Below are positions 42,238 to 44,468 of a DNA stretch of 44,468 nucleotides, piece by piece (within the stretch, counting starts at the first letter, position 1; each line of letters opens with the position of its first letter). The position numbers and the translations under genes are program-made. Under the pieces are notes generated by a model, which saw only the letters and a program-made list of their open reading frames with translations, did not search any database and had not been told where the DNA came from. Source of the DNA: a virus; IMG/VR virus record IMGVR_UViG_3300027821_000005, positions 1 to 44,468 of that record, one strand, 5' to 3'.

Positions 42238-42751
42238 GATATCTCCTTTCATAGCCTAGGATCATAGTTTGGATCGCAGCGCGGATTATTTCTTGTGGCA
42301 GTCTATTCCATTCCTCCATAAATCCTGTTAGTAGTTGTTTGACTGCGGCCATGTCTTGCTGCGAAAGTTTATCCCTCTCCGCTTGAGTAATAGCTGTCAT
42401 GCTAAAAACTGTGTGGCTAGTAGTAATGTTAGTGCCAAGCCTTCTAGGCGCAATAAGTGTGCCGGTTTTCCTGTCAATAATTAGCTCTCCTGTGGCTAGC
42501 CTTTTACCTTCTGGCGACAGGAAGAAAATAGCTCCCTCACCATCAAATAGTTCTGGCGTGATAGCAGCCCGCATCCCGCGCCGCTGCTGATCTATGCTAA
42601 TCATTAGCCCTTTTCGTATCTCTATGTAGGTCAGTCCGTCAGGAAACTTATTCAAATACTGAACTATCCTCGTAGTGTTTCTTAGCAGGATCCCGGTAAG
42701 GGGAAATTTCGGCAAATCTACGTATGTCTCGAACGTCATTTCTGTAGGCAT
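42224..42751 (-). CDS. Possible winged-helix protein
   Basis: A 175-residue protein from ATG 42751 (GAGAG upstream); ATG 42772 is an alternative. TRIVQYLNKFPDGLTYIEIRKGL, then MRAAITPELFDGEGAIFFLSPEGKRLA, has the helix-helix-wing rhythm of a winged HTH. The C-terminus is helical. It may be a regulator. Overlaps the 51-residue gene by 14 bases. Confidence 0.55.
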   Translation of the reverse strand: MPTEMTFETYVDLPKFPLTGILLRNTTRIVQYLNKFPDGLTYIEIRKGLMISIDQQRRGMRAAITPELFDGEGAIFFLSPEGKRLATGELIIDRKTGTLIAPRRLGTNITTSHTVFSMTAITQAERDKLSQQDMAAVKQLLTGFMEEWNRLPQEIIRAAIQTMILGYERRYHGKN

Positions 42752-42772
42752 AATCTTCTCTCTGTTGAACAT

Positions 42773-43171
42773 TGACCCAGGGGCTCTGCTCCATTAGGGG
42801 AAGAGAGCATGGGTTAGGGGCGGGCGACAGGGCCAAACGGGTAGAGGTTGGGTTGAGTAATGGTGAAATGGATCATGGGATAATGGTCGCAGAAATGGGG
42901 GGAAAACGCAACCTAGATCCATAACCGCAGGTAGGATGGTGTAGTTCGGTTGGCTAAAGGTTCAATCTTGGTAAATTATTTATAATTGACCAAAGGTCGG
43001 ACCAAAAGCGGCCCTGGGATGGTACTTAGGGCTACTGCCCCGTACCAGGGGCCGCGGGCCACCGAGCGCGTTTTCCAACTAATTAATTATATGCAACCTC
43101 AAAACAGCTATATTATCAGAATCACCACCACTAGTGCGCTGAGTCGAAAACATAGCATAGCTAGTACAGAC
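42773..43171. other. Noncoding region with palindromes
   Basis: No gene is visible in 399 bases. It holds a near-perfect AT-rich palindrome (42968-42993), a GC-rich imperfect hairpin (43008-43055), one octamer copy (42823-42831), a TTAATTAATTATA stretch and a direct repeat of TTTGGTC on the minus strand. No strong promoter was found. It lies between a terminator and the leftward operon, so an origin or regulatory centre is possible. Confidence 0.4.
42968..42993. promoter_or_regulatory. 26-bp AT-rich palindrome
   Basis: TTGGTAAATTAT (42968-42979) and ATAATTGACCAA (42982-42993) are inverted repeats with one mismatch and a TT centre. There is no coding overlap. It fits an operator or an unwinding element. 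Confidence 0.45.
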
Positions 43172-43203
43172 AGAAATAACCCCCGGTTAAGGGGGTTATT
43201 TCT
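43172..43203. terminator. Terminator after the 320-residue gene
   Basis: A perfect 13-bp stem (43172-43184 with 43191-43203) with a 6-base loop and A/T-rich outer ends can act in both directions. It lies 17 bases beyond the stop of the leftward gene 43221-44183, making that gene a single transcription unit. Confidence 0.85.
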
Positions 43204-43220
43204 AGCCTATGACAGCTAAC

Positions 43221-44183
43221 TTAGAAGTCTAGGCCCGCATCATCATCGTTATCATTACCCAGTACCTGATTCAGTGTAGCTTCACTGGCATGCTGACCGG
43301 CATTGGGATCGGAATCCTGTTGCGCAGCGCGAGCGCGAGCAGTCTTACGAGACAGGTAGGTCAGGTCGAATGTGTCGCTCTTATCATTGTTCGTGATAGT
43401 GAACGAGTAAGTGCGATCATCTACCAGATCCCGAGTCCCGGCTGAGTTCTCCAGCTGAGTAGTCAGCATGGCAAGAGGCAAGCTAGTTTCGTTCGCAAGC
43501 TGGCCAAGAGTCTTGCTCTGCAATTCAGTACCGTTGCGCTTGATGGTAGCAAAGCTAGGCTTCCATCCTGTGCTGTCGCCAGGAGCAGAATTACCTGCCT
43601 TGGAACTAGCACCCTTACGCTTGCCGGAGCTCAAGTTAGCTACCGTAGGGAGACTGGACACGAAACTCTTGTAGCTCTCACTGACAGGAGTGGCATCGAA
43701 AGTTTTCTTGACACCCTGAAGAGAGCTCAAGTTCATGCCATACATCAGCGCGGCAGTCTCGTAATCCACAGAACTATTCTGTTCGGCGACGATCTGAGCA
43801 ATCGCAGCATCGCGGGCTTCCTGAATTTCCTGTGCAAGTTTCTTTGCAGCCGCTTCATAGGCATCCTGCTTCGCCTGCTTTTCGTCAAGTGCAGCCCTGT
43901 CGCCATCAAACCGCGGATCGCTCTGGAAAACTTCACCGGCGCGAGTATTCGCGTGATGCTGCTGGAGAATAACTTCACCCTGCTTCTGAAGTTCTCCGAG
44001 CAAATTCTTAACCATTTCGACCTGAACGGCAGACTTGCGAGAGCTACCAGCGTAATTCAGAATATCCTGTGGAAGTGATGCAGGAACGCTGGGAAGTTTC
44101 GCATCGGGAACTACTGTCTGTGAGCCTTCTGCGCTGTCGTCCTGCTCGCTAGGCTCAGTCAGGTCCGGGGAGATGGTGGTCAT
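43221..44183 (-). CDS. Hypothetical early protein with acidic SSB-like tip
   Basis: A 320-residue protein of unknown function. Residues ~50-130 are a coiled-coil-like helical region (VEMVKNLLGELQKQGEVILQ). Residues ~180-285 form a separate domain (GWKPSFATIKRNGTELQ, RTYSFTITNNDKSDTFDL). The end is acidic with a terminal Phe (NDDDAGLDF), like SSB tails. It is transcribed alone between a near-consensus promoter (44231-44259) and a terminator (43172-43203), and AAGGAG precedes the ATG. A strong, isolated unit suggests an abundant early protein; a host-takeover role is speculation. Confidence 0.7.
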   Translation of the reverse strand: MTTISPDLTEPSEQDDSAEGSQTVVPDAKLPSVPASLPQDILNYAGSSRKSAVQVEMVKNLLGELQKQGEVILQQHHANTRAGEVFQSDPRFDGDRAALDEKQAKQDAYEAAAKKLAQEIQEARDAAIAQIVAEQNSSVDYETAALMYGMNLSSLQGVKKTFDATPVSESYKSFVSSLPTVANLSSGKRKGASSKAGNSAPGDSTGWKPSFATIKRNGTELQSKTLGQLANETSLPLAMLTTQLENSAGTRDLVDDRTYSFTITNNDKSDTFDLTYLSRKTARARAAQQDSDPNAGQHASEATLNQVLGNDNDDDAGLDF

Positions 44184-44230
44184 GTGGTGCTCCTTCTGGT
44201 AGGTGTTCGGTGTCCTGCTCTGTAAGTACT

Positions 44231-44259
44231 ACTATACGCACATGGGCACATAATGTCAA
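44231..44259 (-). promoter_or_regulatory. Strong leftward promoter of the 320-residue gene
   Basis: Minus-strand TTGACA (44254-44259), a 17-base spacer and TATAGT (44231-44236). The predicted start near 44224 gives a leader of about 41 bases. Confidence 0.8.
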
Positions 44260-44366
44260 GGTTCATTAGAGTGAACATCATACAGTAAACAACAGCTACC
44301 CAGCGTGTGCGGCGCATTGAAACAAAACCACCACCACAGCGTGCGCTGAGTTTAAACGGCGCCACA

Positions 44367-44384
44367 CACCACCACCACCACCAC
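44367..44384. repeat. (CAC)6 microsatellite at the circular junction
   Basis: Six perfect CAC units, preceded about 35 bases upstream by a shorter CCACCACCAC run. Two similar blocks starting CAGCGTG (about 44301 and 44338) each end in such a run, so the noncoding region 44260-44400 contains an imperfect tandem duplication close to the small terminase gene. Confidence 0.6.
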
Positions 44385-44468
44385 GTTTCAGCCGACGCAC
44401 GAAAAAACCCTGCCGGGACCGAAGTCCCGGCAGGGTCAGGCAACCGACTACCGGTCAGTACATGTAGC
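44370..44468. repeat. Right copy of 99-bp exact terminal duplication
   Basis: Identical to bases 1-99, including the terminator and the stop codon of the 86-511 gene (here 44455-44457). Interpreted as assembler overlap of a circular contig. Confidence 0.95.
44402..44435 (-). terminator. Second copy of the 33-66 terminator
   Basis: The same 12-bp stem with TTCG loop and T-run (minus strand), repeated because of the terminal duplication. In the circular genome it is one element, upstream of the 320-residue gene's promoter. Confidence 0.85.

Larger units (their letters stand above)
873..43904. repeat. Dispersed octamer CTGTCGCC, at least 50 copies
   Basis: Manual scan. Plus orientation starts at 874, 1317, 2030, 2807, 2967, 3506, 3578, 5066, 7043, 8425, 10579, 12702, 15476, 16658, 18386, 20332, 22734, 24798, 26313, 27324, 29882, 30323, 32931, 34695, 35927, 37865, 39738, 39977, 40912, 43573, 43897. 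Reverse complement starts at 10235, 10306, 12669, 15619, 17749, 19121, 22276, 22551, 24178, 27891, 30035, 31501, 33405, 37019, 38613, 40156, 41545, 42513, 42823. In 29 copies a C precedes the octamer. Copies occur in several reading frames and in noncoding gaps. Confidence 0.9.

Noticed and set aside
42931-42975. tRNA remnant or attP-like tRNA end
   Set aside because: GGATGGTGTAGTTCGG and GGTTCAATC resemble D- and T-arm words, but there is no anticodon arm or acceptor stem, and no integrase gene exists in the genome.
44351-44384. Cloning-vector remnant (PmeI-like GTTTAAAC followed by a His6-like CAC run)
   Set aside because: The flanking sequence continues with phage-like promoter and terminator elements and no other vector sequence is seen; a simple microsatellite explains it.
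1-44468. CRISPR array, integrase, transposase or toxin-antitoxin pair
   Set aside because: No regularly spaced repeats of suitable length and no recognisable recombinase, transposase or toxin motifs were found.

Overview
The window is an essentially complete genome of a tailed bacteriophage, most likely a short-tailed (podovirus-like) phage of an actinobacterium. The host inference rests on a WhiB-family iron-sulfur regulator (28252-28509), a family confined to actinobacteria and their phages, and on two apparently leaderless genes. No integrase, CRISPR array, convincing tRNA or insertion sequence was seen, so the phage looks lytic. The first 99 bases recur exactly as the last 99, which is best read as an assembler overlap of a circular contig; the unique length is then 44,369 bp.

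The genome has two opposed arms. The rightward late arm (715-27841) carries an HTH regulator, a probable small terminase, two tail-fibre/collar genes, large terminase, a Zn-ribbon protein, portal, a cluster of repeat-bearing structural genes, scaffold and major capsid protein. A terminator follows, then an embedded lysis cassette (amidase endolysin plus small membrane proteins), the head-tail adaptor and tail nozzle-like protein. The arm ends with Pro/Gly-rich and Ala/Gln-rich internal virion proteins, a 2015-residue giant virion protein and a two-domain peptidoglycan hydrolase. No tape-measure gene was found, which fits a short tail.

The leftward arm runs from about 511 across the circular junction down to 28457. 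It starts with two small isolated transcription units (86-511 and 43221-44183). Next come a run of small unknown genes around a 685-residue SNF2-family helicase, an HNH-type nuclease, and a replication/recombination module: Cas4-like nuclease, Sak4-like ATPase, a DUF669-like ssDNA-binding protein, a PrimPol-like primase, a RecA-fold helicase, a family A DNA polymerase and a RuvC-like nuclease. The arms converge on a bidirectional terminator at 27845-27887. WhiB is a rightward island with its own consensus promoter.

The strongest unexplained signals are five. (1) An octamer, CTGTCGCC, occurs at least 50 times in both orientations, in coding and noncoding DNA alike. (2) A slippery heptamer, T TTG GGG, sits directly before the primase stop, and the -1 frame is open into the helicase; this would give a 608-residue primase-helicase. 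(3) The HTH and WhiB genes both start exactly where transcription is predicted to start. (4) A 51-residue protein and the helicase share a C-terminal tail. (5) Four neighbouring structural genes share a C-terminal module, and two of them also carry ATFNGxGT repeats.
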